Shown: positions 27,115-35,691 of the stretch, in pieces
Position numbering within the stretch: position 1 is the first letter of the stretch
Layout of the letters: every line of letters begins with the position of its first letter
NCBI GenBank assembly: GCA_012840345.1
Contig: DULO01000130.1
Span: 19,383-83,382 of the forward strand
Length of the DNA stretch: 64,000 nucleotides
DNA from: Candidatus Fermentithermobacillaceae bacterium
Lineage (GTDB): Bacteria > Bacillota > Sulfobacillia > Fermentithermobacillales > Fermentithermobacillaceae
Reading direction: 5' to 3'
The notes under the pieces: model-generated
Database searches by the model: none
Told to the model about the DNA's origin: nothing
Seen by the model: the letters and a program-made list of their open reading frames with translations, nothing else
Program-made: the position numbers and the translations under genes

Positions 27115-27189
27115 TTGACATGATACCAAATAGCCTGATAGATCCCATAAACCTGACTTATGGCAGGATAACGGACAAGCGTGTAGAAT
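27115..27189 (+). promoter_or_regulatory. candidate control region of ald
   Basis: A consensus TTGACA (27115-27120) and, further on, TAGAAT (27184-27189) lie in the 140-nt gap before ald, but they are too far apart to form one promoter. An inverted repeat CCATAA-N7-TTATGG lies between them and could be an operator. The pairing of elements is uncertain. Confidence 0.25.
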
Positions 27190-27242
27190 CAATTTGGTTG
27201 AGTATGTTCGGTGTCGGAGTTTGAGAGAAAGGGATGAGCCTT

Positions 27243-28361
27243 GTGAAAGTCGGAGTTCCGAAAGAAATTAAGCCGGACGAAAACCGAGTGTCGCTTACGC
27301 CCGCGGGCGCGCAAGCCTTTACCGAGGCGGGGCACCAGGTGCTCTTGGAGAAGGGAGCAGGATTAGGAAGCGGGTTTGACGACAAGTCCTATGAGGCCGC
27401 CGGAGCCAAGATCCTCCCGGACGCCGAGTCCGTATGGACCGAAGCAGACATGATCATAAAGGTCAAAGAGCCTCTGCCGTCTGAGTACCCACTTATGCAG
27501 CGCGGTCAGCTCCTGTTTACATATCTCCACCTCGCTCCTGAACCCGAGTTGACCCACGCTCTCATGGAAAAAGAAGTGGACGCCGTAGCGTACGAGACGG
27601 TCGAGTTGCCCAACCGGACCCTGCCGTTGCTCACTCCTATGAGCGAGGTAGCCGGCCGCATGTCCATACAGATCGGCGCGCACTTCCTGGAGAAGCGGCA
27701 CGGCGGTTCGGGAGTCCTTCTCGGGGCTGTCCCGGGAGTGCTTCCCGGTCACGTCGTGATCATTGGAGGCGGAGTCGTCGGCACCAATGCCGCCAAGATG
27801 GCGGTCGGTCTGGGCGCGAAGGTAACCATCATTGATGTGAACTTGGACAGGCTTAGGTATCTCGACGATGTGTTCGGCACCAAGATTCAGACCCTGGCGT
27901 CAAACGCTTACAACATAAACGAGGCCGTGAGAAGCGCCGACTTGGTCGTGGGCGCCGTGCTGATCCACGGAGCCAAAGCGCCCAAGCTGGTTACCGAGTC
28001 CATGGTAGCCGGCATGAGGCCGGGTTCGGTTCTGGTTGACGTCGCGATAGACCAGGGTGGATGCATCGAGACCATGGACCATACCACGACCCACTCGAAC
28101 CCGACATTCATGAAGCACGGCGTAGTTCACTACTCGGTACCCAACATACCGGGAGCGGTTCCCAGGACCTCGACTCTGGCTCTGACAAACGCTACGCTGC
28201 CCTACGCGCTGCTCTTGGCCAACAAGGGTTTCAAGGACGCCGTAAGGTCCAATCCGGCGCTGGCGAAGGGCGTGAACGTGACCCAAGGGAAGATCACTTA
28301 CAGCGCTGTGGCCGCTGCCCACAACTTGCCCTACACTCCGTTGGAGGAAGTTTTGGCGTAA
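27243..28361 (+). CDS. ald: alanine dehydrogenase
   Basis: Ald interconverts alanine and pyruvate with NAD+. GTG 27243 gives the usual [11 protein letters not shown]-terminus and 372 residues; the track's ATG at 27234 abuts its SD. Substrate residues lie in [10 protein letters not shown] and [11 protein letters not shown]-like segments, the catalytic histidine in FTYLHLAPE, and the Rossmann motif in [20 protein letters not shown] terminator follows. In an amino-acid fermenter or sporulating cell it serves alanine catabolism. Confidence 0.94.
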   Translation: MKVGVPKEIKPDENRVSLTPAGAQAFTEAGHQVLLEKGAGLGSGFDDKSYEAAGAKILPDAESVWTEADMIIKVKEPLPSEYPLMQRGQLLFTYLHLAPEPELTHALMEKEVDAVAYETVELPNRTLPLLTPMSEVAGRMSIQIGAHFLEKRHGGSGVLLGAVPGVLPGHVVIIGGGVVGTNAAKMAVGLGAKVTIIDVNLDRLRYLDDVFGTKIQTLASNAYNINEAVRSADLVVGAVLIHGAKAPKLVTESMVAGMRPGSVLVDVAIDQGGCIETMDHTTTHSNPTFMKHGVVHYSVPNIPGAVPRTSTLALTNATLPYALLLANKGFKDAVRSNPALAKGVNVTQGKITYSAVAAAHNLPYTPLEEVLA

Positions 28362-28404
28362 AGCGCGGCGACGGTCCTTTGGGCGGCATCGAGACAGAAG
28401 AAAT

Positions 28405-28430
28405 GGGGGCTTCCTTGGAGGCCCCCTTTC
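28405..28430 (+). terminator. rho-independent terminator after ald
   Basis: GGGGGCTTC and GAGGCCCCC form a 9-bp stem with a CTTG loop, followed by TTTC. The short T run makes it moderate. Confidence 0.7.
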
Positions 28431-28596
28431 ATGTCTACGGAATAGAACGACTGTATCTGACATAAGACTTGTAGAGGAATGTTGTTCAACATGTAGGATA
28501 TTTCTCCGGCAAAAGGGGAATATAGGTAAGCGCGGAAGGGTTTGTCCTTTTCGGGTCGAAGAATAGACTTCTTGAGTGCGCCCTTGGGGGAGGATG

Positions 28597-29490
28597 GTGG
28601 AAGTGGAAAGCCTCATACAGGAGTTCATAGACTACCTGGGGCATGAGAAAGGGTTGGCCTCCAACACTCTCGAGTCTTACAGCCGGGACCTAAAGCAGTA
28701 TTATGGCTTTTTGTCAGGGGATTCCTCGCTGTCGTTGGAGAACGCTTCCCAGTCCACCATTGTGGCTTACTTAATGTATCTAAGGAAACAAGGAAAAGCC
28801 ACCGCTACCATCGCCCGCAGGTTGGCCGCGCTTAAAGCCTTCTACCAATTCTTAGTCAAGGAAAACTATGTAGAGAGCGATCCAACCGGAGAGCTGTCTT
28901 CGCCTAAGCTTGAGAGGAAACTTCCCAAGGTGCTCACCGTGGAAGAAGTGGAAAGGCTCTTGGCGCAGCCGGACTTCTCCACCCCGGCAGGGAAGCGGGA
29001 CAAGGCCATGCTTGAGCTCCTGTACGCGACGGGAATCCGCGTCTCCGAGCTTGTCAATCTCAACGTGCAAGATGTGGACCTCCAGGAAGGTTTCGTGCGG
29101 TGCTTGGGGAAGGGCTCAAAGGAACGGGTTGTTCCCATAGGAGAGATGGCCATAATAGCCCTTCGGAGTTACCTGGAAAACGCGAGGTCCAAACTCATCG
29201 CCGACCCCAAGGAAAAGGCGCTGTTCGTTAACCACCACGGGCGCAGGCTTACCAGGCAAGGGTTCTGGAAGATCGTGAAGAAGTACTCGCAGCAGGCGCT
29301 CATCAGAAAAGAGATTACTCCCCATACTCTGCGGCATTCTTTCGCGACCCACCTCTTGGAAAACGGCGCGGACATAAGGGCCGTCCAGGAGATGTTGGGC
29401 CATGCCGACATTTCCACTACCCAGATATACACTCACGTCACGAAAGACAGGCTAAAAGACGTCTACGCGAAGAGCCATCCCCGCGCGTAG
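28597..29490 (+). CDS. xerD: tyrosine recombinase XerD
   Basis: XerD resolves chromosome dimers at dif. The start is GTG 28597 (or 28603) after GGGGGAGG. The 297-residue protein has the N-terminal SAM-like domain and the catalytic set: Arg in ATGIRVSEL, Lys in GKGSKERVVPI, HTLRHSFATHLL, GHADISTTQIYTHV with the tyrosine. Its position just before dacF and spoIIA is normal for Bacillota, which argues for housekeeping XerD rather than a mobile-element integrase. Confidence 0.92.
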   Translation: MEVESLIQEFIDYLGHEKGLASNTLESYSRDLKQYYGFLSGDSSLSLENASQSTIVAYLMYLRKQGKATATIARRLAALKAFYQFLVKENYVESDPTGELSSPKLERKLPKVLTVEEVERLLAQPDFSTPAGKRDKAMLELLYATGIRVSELVNLNVQDVDLQEGFVRCLGKGSKERVVPIGEMAIIALRSYLENARSKLIADPKEKALFVNHHGRRLTRQGFWKIVKKYSQQALIRKEITPHTLRHSFATHLLENGADIRAVQEMLGHADISTTQIYTHVTKDRLKDVYAKSHPRA

Positions 29491-29537
29491 CCGGTTATCG
29501 CGGCCGGTCCGTTGCCCTCTAATAACACCGTGACCCT

Positions 29538-29574
29538 CTTGGAACTATAACTCCAAGGACTTAAACTTTGGAGG
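29538..29574 (+). promoter_or_regulatory. three-part complementary element around the dacF SD
   Basis: CTTGGA (29538-29543) and CTTTGGAG (29566-29573) are both complementary to the middle segment CTCCAAG (29551-29557). Pairing of parts 2 and 3 would hide the SD GGAGG (29570-29574); pairing of parts 1 and 2 would free it. Confidence 0.35.
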
Positions 29575-29582
29575 CGTTCGTC

Positions 29583-30788
29583 ATGGATTCCAAGAGCCAA
29601 ACGCGAAAGACACGCATCTCTGGGGCGCGGAGATGGATGGCCCTTGCGGTCGCGGTTCTAATGACCTTCGTTTCGATGCCTACGGCCCCGGCGGCGGCCG
29701 CTCCGCCCGGGATCGAGTCGGTTCCCCCGCCGAGGGTCGATTCCCCGTCGTGCGTCGTAATGGACGCGGTATCCGGAGAGGTCTTGTTTGAGAAGGACGC
29801 CCACGTAAAGAGAACCCCCGCCAGCGTGACAAAGATTATGACCCTGGTGTTGGCGTTTGAGGATGTGGCTTCCGGCAAGGTCAAACTCACCGATGAAGCC
29901 GTCGCGTCTGAAAACGCCTGGGAGATGGGGGGCACGGAAGTATGGGCCGAGCCTGGAGAGACCATGCCTTTGGACGAATGGCTGAAAGCGGTGGCGGTGG
30001 CGTCGGCCAACGACGCCGCTGTGATCGTGGCTGAGCATTTGGCGGGCACTGAGGAAGCCTTCGTCGCCAGGATGAACCAAAGGGCAAAGGAACTGGGAAT
30101 GGAGAACACCACCTTCAAGAACCCTCACGGGCTTGACGAAGAGGGACATGAGACCACGGCCATGGACTTGGCCATACTGTCCAGGCACGCCGTGACGGTT
30201 CCCCACCTCTTGGATTACACCAAGATATACATGCAGGAATTCCGCGGCGGCAAGAACATGCTTACCAACTTCAACAAGCTGGTCTACTTGTACCCGGGTT
30301 GCGACGGCCTTAAGACCGGCCACACCAGCAAATCGGGATACTGCATTTCGGCCACAGCGGAAAGGGACGGTTCAAGGTTCATCGTCGTCCTTATGGGAGC
30401 CGAGACGCCTGACCAGAGGCAAAATGACGCCTGGCGCCTTTTGGACTGGTGTTTTGCCAACTTCCGGTCTCTTAAGATCCTGGAGAAAGACGAGTGTGTC
30501 GGGCAGGCCAGGGTCTTAAAGGGCAGAACCGACACCGTGGGCTTTATGCCGGAGCGCCCCGTCGCCGTCACCCTTACCAAAGCTGACAAAGGAGAGGTCC
30601 GGAGGACGATAGTACTGGACCAAGTTGTCGCTCCCGTGAAAAAGGGAGACGTTATAGGGAGCGTCCAAGTGGAAGTGGACGGACGGGTGATGGCAACCGT
30701 GCCGCTTGTGGCGGCGGAAGACGTGGCCCGGGCCAGTTTCTTGGACTACGCGTTAAGGTATTTACGGGCTTTCACCATAGGCAGGTAG
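29583..30788 (+). CDS. dacF: D-alanyl-D-alanine carboxypeptidase DacF
   Basis: DacF is a low-molecular-weight penicillin-binding protein that trims peptide crosslinks, in spore formers often made in the forespore. ATG 29583 follows GGAGG by 8 nt. The 401-residue protein has a basic signal peptide ending near APAAA, the active serine in SVTK, the SAN motif, and KTGHTS. A C-terminal beta domain and a final amphipathic helix (LDYALRYLRAF) for membrane attachment follow. It precedes spoIIAA as in Bacillus. Confidence 0.93.
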   Translation: MDSKSQTRKTRISGARRWMALAVAVLMTFVSMPTAPAAAAPPGIESVPPPRVDSPSCVVMDAVSGEVLFEKDAHVKRTPASVTKIMTLVLAFEDVASGKVKLTDEAVASENAWEMGGTEVWAEPGETMPLDEWLKAVAVASANDAAVIVAEHLAGTEEAFVARMNQRAKELGMENTTFKNPHGLDEEGHETTAMDLAILSRHAVTVPHLLDYTKIYMQEFRGGKNMLTNFNKLVYLYPGCDGLKTGHTSKSGYCISATAERDGSRFIVVLMGAETPDQRQNDAWRLLDWCFANFRSLKILEKDECVGQARVLKGRTDTVGFMPERPVAVTLTKADKGEVRRTIVLDQVVAPVKKGDVIGSVQVEVDGRVMATVPLVAAEDVARASFLDYALRYLRAFTIGR

Positions 30789-30860
30789 CCTAGGCCCGTT
30801 GAGGCGGCCTGTGGTTCAGGCCGGTCGCGTAGAGGCCGGCAACATAGGCAAGTAACAAAG

Positions 30861-30887
30861 AGGAATCGCCTTCGCGCCGTCGAAATG
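30861..30887 (+). promoter_or_regulatory. candidate sigma-H promoter with 0A-box-like sequence before spoIIAA
   Basis: AGGAATC (30861) and GAAAT (30882-30886) are spaced 21 nt start to start, matching sigma-H promoters (AGGA-WWW, GAAT) with one mismatch. The -10 overlaps GTCGAAA, close to the 0A box TGTCGAA. The spoIIA operon is known to depend on sigma-H and Spo0A in Bacillus. The evidence is a motif match only. Confidence 0.4.
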
Positions 30888-30905
30888 TAAAAGGAAAATT
30901 TTAAC

Positions 30906-31274
30906 ATGGGCGGTGCGAGGGCGATGCATTTGTCGTTCAACAGAAACCCGGCTTGCGTTATCGCGGAAGTTTCAGGAGAACTGGACTTGTCCACCGCCGG
31001 GTCATTTAGGGACAGGGTAGACCAAGAACTCATGCGGACGGGTTCTCCCAACCTGGTCCTTAACCTGCAGAACCTGGAATTCATAGACTCCACCGGCTTG
31101 GGGGTGCTGCTTGGGCGCCACAGGCAGGTGACGGCGGCGGGAGGCAAGCTTATCCTCGCCGGTCCCCCTCCCAAGGTGCTGGCCATGATCGAAATGGCGG
31201 GCCTCTCATCGGTCCTTATAATCGCGCGAAGCCAGGAGGAGGCGCTTAGGCTTTTGGGAGGTGCCTTGTCGTGA
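30906..31274 (+). CDS. spoIIAA: anti-sigma F factor antagonist SpoIIAA
   Basis: Unphosphorylated SpoIIAA frees sigma-F by binding SpoIIAB. The 122-residue STAS-domain protein has the phosphorylation site in FIDSTGLGVLLG. ATG 30906 follows AAGGA by about 10 nt; ATG 30924 is possible and would give a more usual length of 116. It ends in a GTGA overlap with spoIIAB. Confidence 0.95.
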   Translation: MGGARAMHLSFNRNPACVIAEVSGELDLSTAGSFRDRVDQELMRTGSPNLVLNLQNLEFIDSTGLGVLLGRHRQVTAAGGKLILAGPPPKVLAMIEMAGLSSVLIIARSQEEALRLLGGALS

Positions 31275-31684
31275 AGAGAGAGATGTTCATGCGGTTCTCA
31301 GCCCATCCTTCCAACGTTTCCGTGGCGCGGATCGCCGTCGCCACCTTCGCCGCGGGCGCCGACTTTACCATCCCTGACATTGAGGAGATAAAGGTGGCGG
31401 TTTCCGAGGCCGTGTCCAACGCCGTGCTCCACGCGTATCCGGGAGGCGAGGGCGAGGTGACGGTCTCGGTTACAAGCCAAGGGGACGAACTGGTGATAGA
31501 AGTAAGAGACCAGGGATGCGGCATCCCGGATATCGAGAAGGCCAAAGAGCCCGGCTTCACCACGGTTCCCGAGCACATGGGCTTGGGGCTCTCGTTCATC
31601 GAGTCGTTCATGGACTCGGTGTCACTGGAGTCCGAAGTGGGTTCCGGCACTGCCGTCAGGATGGTTAAGAAGAGATGCCCTTAG
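31271..31684 (+). CDS. spoIIAB: anti-sigma F factor SpoIIAB
   Basis: SpoIIAB is a GHKL-fold serine kinase that holds sigma-F and phosphorylates SpoIIAA. In 137 residues it shows the N box SEAVSNAVLHAY, G1 box DQGCGIPD and G2 box HMGLGLSFIESF. GTG start overlaps spoIIAA; the end overlaps sigF by 10 nt. Confidence 0.96.
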   Translation: MKREMFMRFSAHPSNVSVARIAVATFAAGADFTIPDIEEIKVAVSEAVSNAVLHAYPGGEGEVTVSVTSQGDELVIEVRDQGCGIPDIEKAKEPGFTTVPEHMGLGLSFIESFMDSVSLESEVGSGTAVRMVKKRCP

Positions 31685-32445
31685 ATAGAGCAGTTTTTGA
31701 AAGAGCGAGGGGCGGCGACCAAAAGGCAAGGGAAGAGATCTTCAACGCCAATACCGGCCTCATTTGGGCCGCGGTCAACCGCTTCGCGGGGCTGCTTGAA
31801 AAGGAAGACCTTTACCAGCTGGGCGCCATAGGTCTCTTAAAGGCCATAGACAGGTTTGATCCCGATTACGGAGCTCAGTTTTCCACGTTCGCCGTTCCCC
31901 ACATAATGGGCGAAATGCGCCGTTTCCTGAGAGACAACACCCCGGTTAAGGTCGAGAGGCGCCTTAAGGAGATCGCTTCTATGGCCAAACGGTTCAGGAC
32001 GGCCTACCGGTCAAGGCGGGGTCTTGAGCCTTCGTTGGAAGAGATGGCGAAAGCTCTGGAAGTGGAAGTGGACACGCTGATATCCGCCTTGGACGCCACA
32101 CAAACTACGGTCTATCTTGAAGACCTGCCTGCCTACAGAGAAGAGGCCGCGGCATCCACAGAACACGCTCCCGAAGGAACCCTTGATTCCATGGACCTCC
32201 ACAGGGCTTTGGAACTCCTCGAACCCAAGGAACGGGCTATCATTGAGTCCAGGTTCTTCTACGACAAGACCCAAGCCGAAATATCGAAGGACATCGGCAT
32301 ATCCCAGGCTCACGTCTCCAGGCTTGAAAAAAAGGCCCTATCGGTGCTGAAGTCGTACCTCGAGGCCCGCGGCGACCGTTTTGACCGGGTGCCGGAAGGG
32401 GATACTACGGAACGTGAGAAAAATCGTGGGGCCGTAACCGCGTAG
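31675..32445 (+). CDS. sigF: sporulation sigma factor F
   Basis: Sigma-F directs the first forespore-specific transcription. The 256-residue sigma-70-family protein has region 2 (EDLYQLGAIGLLKAIDRFDP; QFSTFAVPHIMGEMRRFLRD) and region 4 with a helix-turn-helix (TQAEISKDIGISQAHVSRLEKKAL). An extra 25-residue charged tail is present. It overlaps spoIIAB and is 26 nt before spoVAC, so spoVA genes may be read from the same transcript. Confidence 0.96.
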   Translation: MPLDRAVFERARGGDQKAREEIFNANTGLIWAAVNRFAGLLEKEDLYQLGAIGLLKAIDRFDPDYGAQFSTFAVPHIMGEMRRFLRDNTPVKVERRLKEIASMAKRFRTAYRSRRGLEPSLEEMAKALEVEVDTLISALDATQTTVYLEDLPAYREEAAASTEHAPEGTLDSMDLHRALELLEPKERAIIESRFFYDKTQAEISKDIGISQAHVSRLEKKALSVLKSYLEARGDRFDRVPEGDTTEREKNRGAVTA

Positions 32446-32471
32446 ACAAGGCTCCTTGAGGGAGATGACCG

Positions 32472-32921
32472 ATGGCCAAAGCCACAGTCAGGGAAGCCGA
32501 AGCCTACAACATGCTGGTAAAAGGGTTTCACCCACCCCGTCAGGTCGCCAGGAACTTCATAAAAGCCTATATGGTCGGCGGAAGCATCTGCGTGGTGGGG
32601 CAAATAATCTTGGATTATCTGGTCGCCAAAGGCGTTCCTTTCGTCCAGGCCAGCAGTATGACCTCCTCAACCATGGTGTTTTTGGGCGCGCTCCTCACGG
32701 GGCTTGGAATTTACGATGAGATCGGCCGGTTTGCCGGCATGGGCAGCGCCCTGCCCATCACCGGGTTCGCCAATTCCATCGTTTCGCCCGCCATGGAGTT
32801 CAAACGTGAGGGCTTCGTTCTCGGAGTCTCGGCGAGGATGTTCCAAATAGCCGGGCCCGTTTTGGTCTACGGGGCTCTTAGCAGCATCATTGTCTCAATC
32901 CTGAAAGTATTCGTCTTCTAA
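32472..32921 (+). CDS. spoVAC: stage V sporulation protein AC
   Basis: SpoVAC is a membrane component of the channel that moves dipicolinic acid into and out of the spore. The 149-residue protein has about four membrane segments and the SpoVAC/AE signature region GIYDEIGRFAGMGSALPITGFANSIVSPAMEFKREGFVLG. ATG 32472 follows GAGGGAGATG. spoVAD and spoVAE follow. Confidence 0.95.
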   Translation: MAKATVREAEAYNMLVKGFHPPRQVARNFIKAYMVGGSICVVGQIILDYLVAKGVPFVQASSMTSSTMVFLGALLTGLGIYDEIGRFAGMGSALPITGFANSIVSPAMEFKREGFVLGVSARMFQIAGPVLVYGALSSIIVSILKVFVF

Positions 32922-32945
32922 AGAAAAGGGTTTTCGGGGGGCTTC

Positions 32946-33959
32946 ATGTTGGAATCAATGCGGCGTGGCTCGTCCACGTGCGTTTTTAGGGAGATGCCGG
33001 TGATCGTGTCGGCGGCCGCGGTGTGCGGCCCCAAAGAAGGCAAGGGACCGCTAGGACCCGGTTTTGACCTGATATACAAGGACACGCTTGCCGGCGAGAA
33101 CTCCTGGGAGAAGGCCGAGTCCAGGATGGCGCGGCAAGCCGTGGAAATCGCCCTGGCAAAAGCGTCCCTTAGCAACAACGATGTGGATTTTCTCTTCGCC
33201 GGAGACCTTCTTAACCAGATAACCGCCTCCGGGTTTATGGGCAGGGAGCTAAACATTCCGTTCCTGGGCATATACGGGGCATGTTCGACGATGATTGAAG
33301 GGATGGGGTTGGCCGCGGCTTTGGTGGCAGGCGGTTTTGCCCGGCGGGCGGTGGCGGCGGCGTCCAGCCACCACGATACCGCCGAGAGGCAATACAGGTA
33401 CCCTACCGAGTTTGGGTATCAGCGAGCGCCTACCAGCCAGTGGACCGTGACGGGGGCGGGAGCCGCGGTGCTTGCCAATGAGGGGTCCGGACCCAGGATC
33501 GAAAGCTTCACCGCGGGAAGGATCCAAGACTACGGCATCATAGACCCAAACGACATGGGCTCGGCCATGGCTCCGGCTTTTGTGGACACCCTTTGCCGCC
33601 ACTTGGAAGACATGTCTCGCGGTCCCCAGGATTACGACCTGGTCCTGTCGGGCGACTTGGGGAGAATCGGGTCTACCGTGGCGAGGCACTTGCTCAAAGA
33701 AAAGGGGATTGATCTCACCGGTGTCCATGAGGACTCGGGGCTTTTAGTCTACGAGATGACGCCGGAGATATGTTCCGGCGCGTCGGGCTGCGGGTGCATC
33801 GCGACGGTGTTCGCGGCCAAAGTATGGAAAGAGCTAAGTGCCGGGAAACTTAAGAGGGTGCTGTTGATCGCCACCGGCGCCCTTCACAGCCCGACAACAT
33901 GTCAGCAGAACGAATCCATCCCATCTGTGGCTCACGCCGTATCCGTGTTGGGGGTGTGA
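32946..33959 (+). CDS. spoVAD: stage V sporulation protein AD
   Basis: SpoVAD is the dipicolinic-acid-binding, thiolase-fold subunit of the SpoVA system. The 337-residue protein has the thiolase-like pattern with IYGACSTMIEGMGLAAALV and a C-terminal LIATGALHSPTTCQQNESIP that is characteristic of SpoVAD. It sits between the two small membrane subunits. Confidence 0.96.
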   Translation: MLESMRRGSSTCVFREMPVIVSAAAVCGPKEGKGPLGPGFDLIYKDTLAGENSWEKAESRMARQAVEIALAKASLSNNDVDFLFAGDLLNQITASGFMGRELNIPFLGIYGACSTMIEGMGLAAALVAGGFARRAVAAASSHHDTAERQYRYPTEFGYQRAPTSQWTVTGAGAAVLANEGSGPRIESFTAGRIQDYGIIDPNDMGSAMAPAFVDTLCRHLEDMSRGPQDYDLVLSGDLGRIGSTVARHLLKEKGIDLTGVHEDSGLLVYEMTPEICSGASGCGCIATVFAAKVWKELSAGKLKRVLLIATGALHSPTTCQQNESIPSVAHAVSVLGV

Positions 33960-33980
33960 ACCCAAGGAGATGAAGCGATT

Positions 33981-34331
33981 GTGACTTTGGTAAGGGCTTT
34001 TCTCGTGGGCGGGCTCTTGTGCGGCCTTGCCCAACTGATACTGGACACGACCAAAGCCAACCCGGCCATCATCATGGTTTCGGCGGTAAGCGTCGGAGCC
34101 GTCCTCTCCGGCCTGGGGCTGTACGGGCCCTTGGTCACACTGGGAGGCGCCGGAGCGACCATCCCGCTTACCGGGTTTGGGCACTTGCTTGTGACGGGGA
34201 TGGTGGAGGACGCTACTCGTTCAGGTCTTTTCGGGATCCTGACGGGGGGATTCCGCGCGGCGTCCGCCGCCCTTATGGCAGCCATCATTTTCGGTTACCT
34301 GATGTCGGTGCTGTTCAATCCCAAGGGCTAG
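33981..34331 (+). CDS. spoVAE: stage V sporulation protein AE (SpoVAEb)
   Basis: This 116-residue membrane protein resembles SpoVAC and completes the spoVACDE set needed for dipicolinic acid uptake and release. It has about four hydrophobic segments and the motif VTLGGAGATIPLTGFGHLLV. The GTG start follows AAGGAGATG. Confidence 0.94.
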   Translation: MTLVRAFLVGGLLCGLAQLILDTTKANPAIIMVSAVSVGAVLSGLGLYGPLVTLGGAGATIPLTGFGHLLVTGMVEDATRSGLFGILTGGFRAASAALMAAIIFGYLMSVLFNPKG

Positions 34332-34364
34332 CGGGGACAAGGTTGGCCGGGAAAGGTCAGCCCA

Positions 34365-34395
34365 GCTTCTTCAAACCGGCCGGGCTTCTTCAAAC
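34365..34395. repeat. 12-bp direct repeat upstream of the HtrA-like gene
   Basis: GCTTCTTCAAAC occurs at 34365-34376 and 34384-34395, period 19 (about two helical turns), just before GATAAT (34399-34404). It may be a tandem operator. Confidence 0.4.
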
Positions 34396-34460
34396 TGGGA
34401 TAATCGTGTAGACTAGACTCGATAGAGAAGATTTTGCGCGCGGAGACCGGAGTGAGCGAA

Positions 34461-35669
34461 ATGACCAAGACCCCTCTGTTCAGACGGGCTGAAGCTTGCT
34501 TACTGGCCCTGGCGGTTATCGGCACCGCCTTGGGAGCCGCCCTCACCTTTTGGGAGGGCAGGACCGAAGCGGCTATATGGGAACCGCCTGAACCCCGAAG
34601 AATAGACCATTCGACGCAGGGCGACCCGGAAGAACCCTGGCGCCTTGAGGACGAGGAAAACACAATCGCGGTCTTTGACTTCGCCAAACGGGGCGTCGTC
34701 ATGGTCTCAACGGAACAGCCCAGCGCTCTGGCAAATATGAGTTACAAAGGCAACGGGTCTGGTTTTTTCATCGATGAGGAAGGGCATATTCTCACCAACC
34801 ACCACGTGATCGCCGACTCCACTTCGATAGTTGTTCACACCTACTCCGGAAAGTCTTACCCGGCGGTGGTCGTCGGAAGCGATAGATTGACCGACCTCGC
34901 CGTATTGAAGATAGACGCGCCGGAAGATGAAATCTGGCCGCTTACCTTCGCGGACTACGACAAGGTCCGGGTGGGGCAAAAAGCCATAGTGCTGGGAAGC
35001 CCATACGCGACGGGCACCAGTCTCGGGCTGGACAGGTCTCCCACCACTACCACGGGCATAATCAGCGCCAAGGACCGGTCTTTGCCCATTCAGAGCGAGA
35101 CAAAACCCGGCGTCAACGAGTTCACCATCGAGAACCTCATACAGACGGACGCCGCGGTGAACCCGGGGAACAGCGGAGGGCCGCTCCTCAACTCGTCAGG
35201 AGAGGTTGTAGGAGTGGTTACCGCCATCATGGACTCCGCCATGGGAATAGGCTTCGCTGTCCCGTCAGAAGTCGTCCTGCAAGTGCTTCCGCAAATGATG
35301 AGAGAGGGCCAAGTACGAAGGGCTTTCATGGGCATTCAGTACCACGCTCTCGACGTTTGGGCCAAGAACCTGGGAGACAAGTACTCCCTTTTGGGGCTGC
35401 CGGTGACCGAAGGAGCCCTGCTGGTACAGGTTGAGCCGGGCGGTCCCGCCGACAAAGCCGGGCTTCGCGGAGGAAACAGGACCGTGACTGTGGACGGAGA
35501 ACAAGTCATGGTCGGAGGAGACATTATTGTCGGCCTTCAAGGAGTACCTATATACGGCTCGAACTTGCAGCGTGAGATCCTAAAGTACAAACCCGGCGAC
35601 AAACTCGAATTGGAAATCCTCCGGGACGGCAAGAGACTGTTCGTCGAGATTGTGCTAGGATCCAGGTAG
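34461..35669 (+). CDS. HtrA/DegP-family membrane-anchored serine protease with PDZ domain
   Basis: HtrA-like proteases degrade or refold damaged envelope proteins. ATG 34461 follows GGAGTGA by 5 nt, giving 402 residues. There is one N-terminal membrane anchor (about residues 10-30), an acidic linker, and a trypsin-like domain with the catalytic triad His in TNHHVIA, Asp in LTDLAVL and Ser in NPGNSGGPLL. A single C-terminal PDZ domain follows (GGPADKAGLRGG). In Bacillota several paralogues exist, so I give no gene symbol. A membrane metalloprotease gene follows by 22 nt. Confidence 0.92.
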   Translation: MTKTPLFRRAEACLLALAVIGTALGAALTFWEGRTEAAIWEPPEPRRIDHSTQGDPEEPWRLEDEENTIAVFDFAKRGVVMVSTEQPSALANMSYKGNGSGFFIDEEGHILTNHHVIADSTSIVVHTYSGKSYPAVVVGSDRLTDLAVLKIDAPEDEIWPLTFADYDKVRVGQKAIVLGSPYATGTSLGLDRSPTTTTGIISAKDRSLPIQSETKPGVNEFTIENLIQTDAAVNPGNSGGPLLNSSGEVVGVVTAIMDSAMGIGFAVPSEVVLQVLPQMMREGQVRRAFMGIQYHALDVWAKNLGDKYSLLGLPVTEGALLVQVEPGGPADKAGLRGGNRTVTVDGEQVMVGGDIIVGLQGVPIYGSNLQREILKYKPGDKLELEILRDGKRLFVEIVLGSR

Positions 35670-35691
35670 CAAAGACCTGGGAGGACTGCCC

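Noticed and set aside
28597-29490. Tyrosine recombinase as a mobile-element integrase
   Set aside because: Its place before dacF-spoIIA, its length and lack of att sites or phage genes fit housekeeping XerD.
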